NCBI GenBank assembly: GCA_028015205.1
Contig: CM051516.1
Location: forward strand, 29,960,230 to 30,024,229
From: Mytilisepta virgata
Taxonomy: Eukaryota > Mollusca > Bivalvia > Mytilida > Mytilidae
Length of the DNA stretch: 64,000 nucleotides
Direction of reading: 5' to 3'
In this document: positions 1 through 12,600 of the stretch, in pieces
Layout: each line of letters starts with the position of its first letter
How positions within the stretch are numbered: the first letter of the stretch is position 1
Notes under the pieces: generated by a model
What the model saw: only the letters and a program-made list of their open reading frames with translations
Databases searched by the model: none
What the model was told of the DNA's origin: nothing
Translations under genes and position numbers: made by a program

Positions 1-1290
1 AAATTTCTTCAAATATTTGACACATAATAGGTTTCTGACACAGAATAACTGAAATAAAGAACTTAGAATTGGTCATATGATTTGAATTTATATTCAATTT
101 TTTGCTTTTGTGTAATACAATATGCTGTGGAGAATTGCCCCCCCCCCCAAAAAAAAAAATAATTTACCCCCTTTTTAGCTTTAATTTTGGACCCCGATTT
201 GGACCAACTTGAAAACTCGGCCCATAATAAAAAAACTAAGTACATGTTTAGATTCAGCATATCAAAGAACCCCAAGAATTCAATTTTTGTTAAAATCAAA
301 CTAAGTTTAATTTTGGACCCTTTGGACCTTAATGTAGACCAATTTGAAAACGGGACCAAAAATTAAGAATCTAAATGCACGGTTAGATTCGGCATATCAA
401 AGAACCCCAATAGTTCAATTTTCGATGAAATCAAACAAAGTATAATTTTGGACCCCGATTTGGACCAACTTGAAAACTGGGCCCATAATAAAAAAACTAA
501 GTACATGTTTAGATTCAGCATATCAAAGAACCCAAAGAATTCAATTTTTGTTAAAATCAAACTAAGTTTAATTTTGGACCCTTTGGACCTTAATGTAGAC
601 CAATTTGAAAACGGGACCAAAAATTAAGATCCTAAATGCACGGTTAGATTCGGCATATCAAAGAACCCCAATAGTTAAATTTTCAATGAAATCAAACAAA
701 GTTTAATTTTGGACCCTTTTGGCCCCTAATTCCTAAACTGTTGGGACCAAAACTCCAAAAATCAATCCCAACCTTCCTTTTGTGGTCATAAACCTTGTGT
801 TTAAATTTCATAGATTTCTATTTACTTATACTAAAGTTATTGTGCAAAAACCAAGAAAAATGCTTATTTTGGCCCTTTTTTAGCCCCTAATTCCTAAACT
901 GTTGGGACCAAAACTCCCAAAAACAATCCCAACCTTCCTTTTGTGGTCATAAACCTTGTGTTAAAATTTCATAGATTTCTATTTACTTATACTAGAGTTA
1001 TTGTGCGAAAACCTAGAAAAATGCTTATTGGGCCCTTTTTTGGCCCCTGATTCTTAAACTGTTGGGACCAAAACTCCCAAAATCAATCCCAACCTTCCTT
1101 TTGTGGTCATAAACCTTGTGTTTAAATTTCATAGATTTCTATTAACTTATACTAAAGTTATAGTGCGAAAACCAAATGTCTTCGGACGACGCCGCAGACG
1201 ACGGACGACGACGACGACGACGACGACGACGCCAACGTCATACCAATATACGACCGCAAAAATTTTGCGGTCGTATAAAAAGCTATAACT
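1..1290 (+). mobile_element. Tandem-core element with (ACG)n run and terminal hairpin (left end outside window)
   Basis: Positions 1-720 hold a 261-bp dimer repeat made of alternating ~126/135-bp subunits (GATTC[AG]GCATATCAAAG at 251, 386, 512, 647). Positions 712-1170 hold three ~160-bp units (GTTGGGACCA at 740, 901, 1061). Then an ACG run (1184-1231) and a perfect 14-bp inverted repeat with one central base at 1248-1276. The layout tandem core, microsatellite, hairpin is like bivalve 'pearl'/HINE elements. ORFs here are by-products of the repeats. Confidence 0.65.
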
Positions 1291-3538
1291 ATATTTACAT
1301 CATGCCATAAAATGTAACCAGATATCATGCATTTATCATAGTTCATCTCCGCACTAGGTGAAATTCCTGAATGACCACCCTTCTAAATGATTAAAACCTA
1401 TTGTCAGAGTATCATGACGTAAATAGGAAATAAAGGTCGGGCTAACGCTGTCAAGGGTATATCCAATACATACTATCAGTCTACTTGCTTGATATGAACA
1501 AATTAGATCTATTATTCATTACACTTTATTGTGAAGTCGATTAGGATAACTGTGATAAAACATTATCATATGCCATCTCAGTCTCTCACAGTTATGTAAA
1601 TTAAGGAATATCACTGATTATGCAAAGATATCCAGTGAGCCCTCTGAATTAATTAAGAGCAATAAATTATTTGGCATATTTTCTTGTTTGAACATTCAAA
1701 ATATTTCTAATATTTCTCCTGGAAATCAATTTATTATATGTTAATAATCATATAAAATAATGCTTTCTCACTGAGTTCATATGTGACCAAGACAAGTGAC
1801 ACCGAGTCCATATAAATTGTTTGTTCTCAGATTTGAGGTAGAGGTCATAAAAATTGTTATGTAGCAGAAAGTGCTCAGCAAAACACTGTACGACTTTAGC
1901 TGCAAAAGACTAATAAAAGCAGTCTGTAGGTAGATTGAAAAATTTATAAATCCAGTAACATGATTAGAGTATAGTTCCAGGTGCACATAAGGCAAAGACT
2001 TTTATTCATATTCTTAGCTTCATTTCAAAAGTTAGATGACAATGGAAATGATGATTGTAACATTTATTGAAAACCCCCAATATATGTTATATAAGAGCAC
2101 ACACTTAGCACATTGAAGTAAACCCATCATTTATACATTGCTGCACTTTTAAAAACAACAACTGGCTGAGACAAAAGTGCTAACAAAACAATAGTTATTG
2201 CAATAACACTATACAAATACAAGATGGAAACAATTACTGGGTAAAATATACAGGTCTTCAAAAAATGCATGTTAAGTATTTAGGAGATATTGTGGTTATG
2301 TTGATTGCAGATAAAATTGTTGAATAAACAAAACTTTCATAGCACTTTTTATGGTTTAAAAGAAATTAAATTGATCATTTGAAGATGGTTAATTTCACAG
2401 TTTTGTATTTTTCTAGAAATAATAACTCACCCCTTTCCAATTTAACCTTTCTTAGCTCCCCTTATTTCTATGATTATGATTATAAAATAAAGGGAGGTAA
2501 TAAAGATAAACTTGGGAGTGATTAACAGTACTCGCAAATACATTAATAATCTATAAAAAAAAAAATAAAAAGAATCCACAACATGTCAAAATATTTTGGC
2601 AGTGGGGTATGAACAAGTAAAAATCTGATTTATTCTACAATAACATTATCGAAGTGTCTGATACTGTTATTCAAATTAATTACGAATTCAAACTTATTCA
2701 TTTTTGATAATTAAATTTTAATTTTTATAAACAGCTCGGACAAGCCTCCCAATTTAAAAATGAAAATTAAATTATCTCGAGTTGATAAATTTAATAATGA
2801 ACTGGTCATCATTTCTCAACCAATTTTCATGAAACTTTCACTTTGAGAAAGAGAAATGTTTGAATTTTATCATTTATTTGTTTATGTATTTCTAATTCCT
2901 GGTTTATGAGTGACAGTTACAAAGAAAATTGTGACATCATATTTTTCCCTATAATATGTTCAACCAAATTTTTTTATGATTAAATCATTACAACTCTGAA
3001 GTTTTGAATCACAAAAATATTAAGAAATAGAACCTATATTTATACAAACTTAAAAATGATGATAATTATCTAATTCTGATGATGATTCTTGACATAATGA
3101 TTCATAACAATTTTTGGGCTATGGAAATACGTTATCTTTTGGAAAGACATTTGAGTAAAACATCCCAATCAATACTCATACTGAACGATAAATCTGATAA
3201 AACATAGCCTTATTTGCAGCATACAAAAAATCCTTCACTATTTTCTTATAATAAAATAGCAGTTATTTTCAGCACTGTTACTTTAAAATCTTAACAAAGG
3301 TAACTTCAATTCAAAAATGACTTTTACCAATTTGGCTAAATTACTTGCAAATAAAGATTTTCTTGTGAAAATAAAAATTGATTTATACAAGGGACATAAC
3401 TCTTACATGTACGATGAAATACTGGACCATGTACAAACAATGTAAGCATTGAAAAAATGTCTTTTTAAAAAAATCATTGAAATTCTGTTGAACAACCATT
3501 ATCTGTTGTAGAACCATGATATTGTAACTATTTTTACA
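1290..3538 (-). other. Downstream flank and probable 3' UTR
   Basis: No gene seen. The 3' UTR must begin at 3538; candidate minus-strand AATAAA signals lie at 2629-2634 and near 2872, none decisive. A ~200-bp stretch at about 2800-3010 is a copy of the one at 6975-7185. Confidence 0.4.
2800..3010. repeat. Dispersed repeat, copy 1
   Basis: Contains CAACCAATTTTCATGAAACT and about 200 bp that recur almost unchanged and in the same orientation at 6975-7185. A shorter relative (inverted, around GAGAAATGACTTC) is near 40370-40415. Confidence 0.75.
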
Positions 3539-3646
3539 TCAGTAATAAGCATCTTGGATTTTAGCAGCTTCCTGCACAATTACTCCTTCATTTCCAAATA
3601 TCTTCACATTTGGTGATATTTCCTTCCAAGTTACCTTAGTTGGATC
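3539..3646 (-). CDS. TRPM2-like last coding exon with stop codon (1725-1759)
   Basis: 108 nt including [20 protein letters not shown] then [13 protein letters not shown], corresponding to the NUDT9-H ending [RK]-W-x-x-[VI]-x-x-x-x-x-L-[FY]-A-x-H-x-x-x-[LI]-x-x-[VA]-A. Length ends exactly where TRPM2 ends. Acceptor TTTACAG. Confidence 0.94.
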   Translation of the reverse strand, partial: DPTKVTWKEISPNVKIFGNEGVIVQEAAKIQDAYY

Positions 3647-6600
3647 CTGTAAATAGTACAAAAAATACAGATTTTTAAGCTGAAATACGTAATTTTCTAA
3701 TTTGTTTACATTGACAGTCAAAAAACTGATAACCGACATGATTTTAAGAACCAGTTAAAGGGCAGAAAGGATACTTTGGCAGCCATTTCACTATGTACAA
3801 TAAAAACCACAGTAGAAAAATCCAAACTTCAAAGAGCAGAATTCTGCTTTTAAGCAGAAAAAAATCATGTCTGTCATTAGCAGTGTTTAAATTCTGGATA
3901 CATAGGAACCATGCTATTGCTAGACCATCCAACTATCCAAGCTCAAGTTCAAATCACAAACTAAAATTATAATAATTTTGTAAAAAAAAAGCTTAGCTAA
4001 TTGTAATTTTAATGCATTTCATATTTTCCCTTCCAATTACAGTCACATTTCTTTAATTTAAAAAAATGACATATCACAACTCATAACTAATGAGCAGCCA
4101 TATTTAATTTTTGACAAATAAATAAAAATAAAATAAAATATATCAAATAATTCCTATAATATCAACCTTTAACATACAACCTATCTGAAAACAAATTTTC
4201 ACAAGATATCATTTTAAAATCTTAGAAGAAATATGTTTTGTACTGCATTGTAATAAAAATAACAGTAAAGATTTGAAAATGTGCCACCATCATTTGGGGG
4301 GTTATGTTAGCCAGGCTGGGAAAAGGCTTATACCCATTGTAAAATCTCCAATATATCATAGGCTGCCATAATTTATTTCTTGAATGACTTACATCTGGTA
4401 ATTTCACATCAAAAATATCACCCAAGTCATAATGAAAATTCCAGACTTCAGCTTCTACCCAAGCATTATCTGTGTTACGTGGATCATCTATATATCCCTT
4501 GTATAACATGGTAGCACTAAAGCCTGATGATTCCTCTATTTCCGTCTTCAAACTTGAATTAGAATTTCCAAGAGATTTCAAGTTTGTTACAAGACAAGGA
4601 TGAGACAAAGACCTGAGACATGGTTGTGAGGTTGATATTGGTTTAAAAGGCAAATTCTCTTGCCTAGACATGGCAACATTACTGATGCTTCCTGAATCTG
4701 ATGTTGCAAACTGGGCAAAGTACTGAAAAAAAATATTAAAATATTTTAGCACATGTATGAATCACAAGATAACTTTAAGATCTTAAGAAAAATGTTCTAC
4801 AAAAATTCACAAACTGAAATTTTGCTTATATGTTATAAGTGTATCAAAAATTTGAATTCTAAAAAGGATTTAAAGACTTAATATGATAGTGTGAAATATA
4901 TCCTTATCAGTAAGTTTAACCTTCAAAAATTAATCATTGACATTTGCATTATTACTCATTTAAAGATATTTCCTGCCATATATATCTACTATTGGATTCC
5001 TGAGATATAGTGATTCTTATAGTTTTTTCTTCCAATTATTGCACATGATACCTGCCTCATTGATAACATAAATCTCCCCCCTCCCAAAAAAAAAAAAAAA
5101 ATAAGAAAAAAAGAATAAATCTCACAAGTTACTAGTAGACAAATTTAAAATGACAATATTCTGAATTTTACTTTCTCAGCTTAAAGAGATTTAGTTGGAT
5201 TGTGGTTATGATTCTGCTTGACATGTTTCAATGAGGTATACACTTTCTATACCTGTATAAGATCTCCTTGATCTAAATTAGGCTTGACATCAAATGAACT
5301 GTGACCTAATATTTCTTTCGCAAAGGACTCTACCAATGTACTATATCGTGATACCATACCATGAAGTGTCCCCTGCAAAAATATAAAGGTAATCCTTTTA
5401 ATAAAAGCTGTACCGAGTTAAGCAAATCCATGTTTCATTAAAGGAATGTGTATTTAAATATTTGCATAATTTTGAGTCTGAAAAATTGGAACTGAACCTC
5501 ATAAAAAATAAATACTTTAATAAGAAATACAAATTTTTCAAGCATGAACAATTTTAATTCATGAAAAACACTAAAGTATTTGATTTCCTCTGATTCCCTC
5601 TACAAAAAAAGCTGTGTTTTACACTAATGTATGTCAAAATAATAACTAGATGTGTCGGAACGACACAAATGCCCGCCCACAAAAGTCAAAGGCTCGTAAT
5701 TTCAGCAAAAATCAGCAGAACGAAACCTAAACTCGATCTGTAATTCATCATGGTAAACTCGCATACCAAAAAACAGCACAATATCTGAAGGCATTTAGAA
5801 AAAAATTCCGGAAAGGTGTTATTTTCACGAAAGTCCAATGCTCGTATTTTCGCAAAAATCAGTGGCAAGGAATGAAACCTAACCTCGATCTGTAACTCAT
5901 CATGTATGACTTATGTACCAAAAATCAGCTCAATATCTGAAGGAATTTAGAAAAAAAGTCTGGAAAGGTGTTATCTTCATGAAATTTTCATAGTCCAAAG
6001 CCCATAAATTTCGGCAAAAATCAACAGAGCTGAACAAAACATAGCCTCGATCTGTAACTCATCATGGTAGATTCACATACCAAAATTCAGCTCAATATCT
6101 GAAGGCATTTAGAACAAAGTCTGTATAACTGTTCGTTGTGGAATGACGAAATGACGGGAAAGAGTAAAACTACAGTTGAATCTCGTTATCTCGAAATTGC
6201 TTGAGTCGAATTTTCAGTTATGTCTAACTTTTTTCCTGTCCCTACCAGCCAATAGTATAATTTATGTATTTTAATTCCTTTTATCTCGAAATTCGATGAG
6301 TCAAAATTTCGGTTCTGTCTTAGTGATATTTATAATGTACAAAGGAAATATAATTATTATTATTTGTTACAAAATTTGGATTATGTTAATAAGGCATGAC
6401 TAGCCAAAAAAGAATATTTATATAATCAATATTGGCCAACATGAAAGGATTATCAATTTGAGATTTCAAACAAGTTGTTATTAAGAAACAATAAGAATTT
6501 ATGAGACAATCATCATTAATCTAAATCATTTGATTAAGCTAACAAGTAAAAACTCATGGAAAGGAATATAGAAGTCATTTAATGTAATCTCCCTTGTCCA

Positions 6601-9600
6601 AAACTCGAGAATTTCCAGCTCCTTTTAAGTCGAACTGCGGCTATCTCGAACCCAATCCCATGGTCCCTTCCACTTCAAGATAACAAGATTCAATTGTATA
6701 TGGCTGCGACCACTTAGTGGCAGGGCCATAAAAAAATACTACTGAAAAAACTCAAAACAATAATTCATATAAAAACTATTACATAATACAACAAAACAAA
6801 TACAATGATACAGAAATAAAAGCAACAAGCAAGCAGTTTGTAATGACAGCTTATCATATCATCCAATATATAACATTGCTTAATGAGACAAATCATACAA
6901 TACCAATCAACATAACCCATAAAACATTCAGATCAACTTCTTGTTAAAATAACTTAAGCCATTTGTCTCATCAAGGTTGTCATTTCTCAACCAATTTTCA
7001 TGAAACTTTCACTTTCAGAAAGAGAAATGTTTTAAATTTTATCGTTATTTGTGTATGTATTTCTAATTCCTGGTTTATAAGTGACAGTGACAAAGAAAAT
7101 TTTTTCCCTATAATATGTCCAACCAAATTTTTTTATGATTAAATCATTACAACTCTGAAGTTTTGAATCGCAAAAATATTCAGAAATAAAAAAAAATAAC
7201 TTTGAAACTATTTTCTTTCTGACTGTGAAAATTTCAGGAAAATTGGTTGTAATATGTATTTCCCATAGGATCCTATGTTAAATGTATCCTGTGGTGGTGC
7301 CCATCATGGATTTCAAATGAAATTTTTTTTTAAAACATAACAACGGGTTCTGCACACCAAATATTATTGACATACGATATCACCTTTGTGAATATAGATA
7401 ATAAGCAAGAATATGATACAAAAATTACTGGTACCTTTTCAAAGATACATACATTTTTGTCATAAAATGTAACAGACAAATTGTCAATGGCAATGATAAT
7501 ATCCTAGCAATTGGTTTCAAAATTGAGAGGAAAATTTTTCTTCGTACAAGTAGCTAACAACAGAGGAATATCAAAACCAGTTTTTTATTTGGGCTCCCCT
7601 TACCTAAGCCCTAATCTAAGACAACAAAAGGAGCATAGCAATGAAGCATGCAATAATTCAAAGCATACATATAAGGATGTGCAATACTGTACATGTACTT
7701 GCAAATCTGTTAGGTCACCCTCAATTATCAAAGACTGCAATTAAAAGTCAATTATAATATATAGTGTGTGTATCATACTAAAGAATAGTGGCATTGAAAA
7801 TTATGTTAAAAAGATAGGTGACTTTGTACATCATGTGTAATAAATATCTTAACACTTCAACATAGGTTTTTAAAGTTTTAGCAAAAGGATTGAAAAGTGT
7901 GAACTATTTCCTAATCGGATAATAAGACAGACAACAGAAATAATGTACAACATTGATTTTTAAATTTTATTTTATCTTTTTTTCTAATTTATATTTTTTT
8001 TAATTTAATTTATTATTATTTATTTTTGAGGGGATTAGGTGGGAATATAAAATATATGCAATCATACCAGAATTTTTAATTATAGGAACCATTATAGATA
8101 ATGATTATACATTATATTTCATTTTGATGAAAAACTGGGCAAAAAAATTTAGAACATGAATTTCAAGAATACCTCTTTCCAAAGTTGAAACATTAGCTTT
8201 GTATGTGGCATCTGAAGGTTAAACTACATAGAAATTCACTCAGTTTAACATGTGGTTAAATTAAGAGATAATTCATGGGGGTTGTAGAGTCGAAGTCATT
8301 TACACATGGGCTGGGCCTTTATATTCAAAGGCCCAGCCCATGTGTAAATGACTTCAAATCTATAACCACCATGAATTATTTCTTTTCTAATCGGACAAAT
8401 ACGCTAATTTTGCTCCTTTGAGTTGTCCTATATGAATCTAACACTGTTTTGGCAGTTCCATTTCTCTTGTGATTAGTATGTTGCATTCTGTCCTATTAAG
8501 AGCATATTTTGAATAATACTTTTTTCATATGATAACCATTTACACAGTAAAATTATGTAATTCATCATTTTCAAAAGAAAATTAATAAAACATGTTTCAC
8601 AGACTTAGCAAGGTAATCGGTAATCGTCATGTCGTTAAAAAATCAAGATGGTGCTGCCTATGTAAATGTGCATTCCAGTGTACAACATTGTCATAATTGT
8701 TGTTGTATACAACTATTGTGGTTGTATTGAATGATTTCTTTGTAAACATAAACAATTTCGTGTGAAATAGACAATTTTTCTTGTTAAAGTTAACACAGTT
8801 TGTGTTTATATAAAAGCCTCTATACCCATGTGCTAGAAGTATATATCAGGTAATATATCTTTTGACGATATATAGGACGTCATATTAGAATTAAACCTCT
8901 GCCCTGGACATTTTGAATAATCCTGTACCTGTAGTCAATAATTGAGCCGATACCTTAATTTCTGTATATGAAAATTCTTCAGAAAAAATTATGTGAACAT
9001 AAATTGAAAAACTGAAATAATATACCAAAATAAATAAAAACTTTGATTTGTCAATACAATCAGATTTAAAGAATAAATGTTACCAAAAAATTGTTCTATT
9101 GAAAGAAGTTCCAAAAGAACCTATTTGCTATTCAATATCTTCTTGGAAAAAATCTTCCACGAAAATCTGCTCACACTACAAATTTTACAGGATAGTATTA
9201 TAGGTAATATAAATAATACAACGCAGAAATAAAAACAATATATGATACCATACCCCTGGTAATCCAAAACAGTTATCATCAGTGTAGTTTTCTTGTTTGA
9301 CAGCTAAGAATTCTAACACTCTCTTCCCCTCCACATATAAATAACCAGAAGGCTGTCCATCTGTTGGTGTTGTTCTTCTCCATCTAGTACAAACTGCTAG
9401 TATCTTATGATTTGGTGCCCATCGCCACAGTACACCTTTACCTCGTAAACCAGTTCTTCCCATTGGATTTCTGGAACATAACGGTAATTCATATAACATT
9501 TATTCACCACTATATATTTATTCTTGTAGACAATTTGGAGGCAGGAAGATTTTTTTGGGACAAGAGGATTGAAGGAATTCAGGATTTATTGTTTATAAAG

Positions 9601-12600
9601 GAGGCAATTTGAGATTTGTAACCATTTGCCCTTGTGAATTATTTTAGTTTCTGGGACTAAATAGAGGATGATTTGTTTCATAGAAAATCCAGAATGAGAA
9701 CCCCTTAAAAAATACCTTTATTTGAATTTGTAATATGGCATTGCTGCATTAATACTGAGAAATATTGTTATGAGAAAAATAATATGTTGTACTAGCTTGC
9801 AATTGCAATATACTTAATATCATTTTGCAAGAGAAATTCCTCAATATGAATGCAATAACCCTTTTATTGTATATCAAGATTTTTAAATGTCAAATAAATT
9901 TATTTTCTACTTCAATGGCGTTAATTTTTTAAAGTAATATTGCATACTAAATTTTGGTTACGTTCTACAAGGAATATACAGTAAGGAAGAAATGGATAAA
10001 TCCTCGACACAAAATCTAAACATGCACATGACAAATATTCAAATAAAGAAACAATGCTCTTAGATCTATTCTTTACTTAAAAGTTTTAGTGAGGCTTCAA
10101 TATGGAAAAAATCTTGTAAGTTCAAAATGCTCCCTAATAACAATTTCAGTGAAATTCTTTGCTTTTATGATCATTTTAAATCTGTGCAATTGAAGCTTTA
10201 CACAATTATTGTACAGTTCCACATAATTAGAATATAACTTTCTTAAACAATAACTTACAGTGGCAGTCCTAATGGATCAATTTTATATCTACATATTGTA
10301 TTATCTTTTAAAATCCAAGATCTTCTGTCAATTATCTGTTTTCCTGATTCGAATTTCTGTGTAACGACTTTGTTCCAAACAATATTGACATTTGGCAAGG
10401 GAGGTAATTCCATTCTTTCATCTTCTGAAAGAAGTTCTCTCTCCTGTTGCTGTAACCTGAATCTTTAAAAGATGAAAACATATAACCATTAACAGTCGAG
10501 TGAATTACATATTAGTATAGTGAAAATCCTTTGTGCCGAAGTATGCTTTGCTTAAACAAATTATTGACTCATCTATATACAGTTTTGACTTCCAGTTTAA
10601 CAGATGTTTCAGTTACAAAAGTAACATTTAATTTAAATAACTGTTTTGAATTTAAATTTTATACTATTATAAAAGTTTGTGACAGATCAGAAATTTCAGC
10701 ATTTACATAGTATCCAAATGTTGAATGTTCAATTTTACACTAGTAAAACTTTTGTCCCAAACTGGTAAAATGTAACGCATGGAACTAAAAAAATTTTTTA
10801 ATGCCTATAAAATATAAATTACCAAACTGAATTATTATATATGCACTGCTTACAGATCTGTTTATTACACAAAATCAGAAGGAGCCATCTTATCTATCAT
10901 ATGTGCTACATGGACTTTATTCACTTAATTCTAAAAAATTAAATCCACACCAAAATTTTCTGTTTTACTACCGATATCAATATCTTACTCAATAATATCT
11001 TCATCAACATAATGTGTTTCATCTTCACTAAACATAGATTTTGGTTTGGTGTAAGTTTTAGGATCATAGACATCATACTGGATCTATCAATATAGAAAAG
11101 ATCGATTGTTTGCCTGATACTGTGTAACGTAAAAATACAATGTATGACTAATTCAAACTTGCTATCGAACTGTATTTCATGACCTGATACAGTCTCCATG
11201 TATATCCCAAAAAGGATTAAATTCTAACAATAAAATTTAAAACCAGTAATCTTTCTCTCATCAAGATAAAAACATTGAAACTACTTTTTTTAAGTAAGTT
11301 CCAAAGCATGATTTTAAAAGCTCAAACTCATTACCCCACTGGTGTTATTTAACAAAATAACTCTAACAGCGACTGGGTATAAGGTTAAAACAAACGGGTT
11401 TTCACATCTGATTCAATTTGATTTTACATTTACAAAGAATACAACAAACAAGTTATTTGAAATTATTGTTCATTTAAAATATTAACTCCCATTTTTACAC
11501 AAAACTGTTGCCAAATCACAGAAATCATACTGTGTAAATTCACCTTTACACTTATTTATTGACTTACCTCCCATGGAACATATTTATCAAAGACAGGGAA
11601 CCTGGCTACACTGGTTCCTGGATATGGTGATTGTCTGGCAGCTAAATGTACTAATTCACCCTTTACAGTTGAAACTCCCAGAACATCTGTAAAAGCCATT
11701 GAACATGTAGATAAAATCAACAAAATCAGGGCTATTTACTGCTCCTGACTTGTGTCAGTATTCCAGCAGTTTGAGCATTTTGTCTGTATAAAAGAATGGA
11801 ATAACATACTGCGGATTCATTTATTTTCGTGGATAGAGGAAAAAAGGTATTTCGTAGGATACTTAAATTCGTGGATTGTTGGTCTCGAAAAAATTTTAAA
11901 AGTTGTTGAAAAAGTTAAATTCGTGGTTTGGCACATCAGATATCATGAAAATACTGCGACAAAATTTGCAGAACAGACTTTGATATTGTACAGTAAAGTA
12001 CTGATTTTAAGCGCTTATAAAACAAAAGTCTATCAAACAGATTCTTCAAATTTATAACGGAACAAAGCTTGTCATGAATTTAACAAGATTATTATTTTTT
12101 AGGTTAATCAGGTGTGAAATATATATTGACAAAATTGTAATCACTTGTCACCAAATACCTCGGGGTATATACCTATAGATATCTTTAATTCAATTACGAT
12201 CAATAATTTCTGCTTTATTATATTTTTACTCATCTATAATTTATGAGAAAGTCTGTATTTATTAGGCCTACTTAGGATTAATATTTTTCTTGAATTTTTT
12301 ATTGAAAATAAAACCAAAAGTGAATACTGCGACAATTTACACAGTCAAAATATTTTTAAAGAAAATTGTTCAAGCGTTTGTTTTACCAAAGAAAAAATTA
12401 CACAAAAAACCGTATCCTCTGGGGATATAGCTGACTCATCATATGTCAGTATCCAAGTACATGCTGTAAAAACATGAAAGACACAATTGTTCAATCTAGT
12501 CTAGGATAGGTACATCAAAACTCCATGGTTTCAAACCTCCATGCATTTAAGCTAAAGTAAAAATATTATTTTTCATTGGATATTTAAATTTGTGGTTTAC

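Noticed and set aside
63..620. Two similar minus-strand ORFs (98 and 85 codons)
   Set aside because: They are copies of one tandem repeat unit in different states; no gene family recognised.
1103..1346. Poly-Arg/Thr and poly-Ser ORFs
   Set aside because: Produced by the (ACG)n run at 1184-1231 inside a mobile element.
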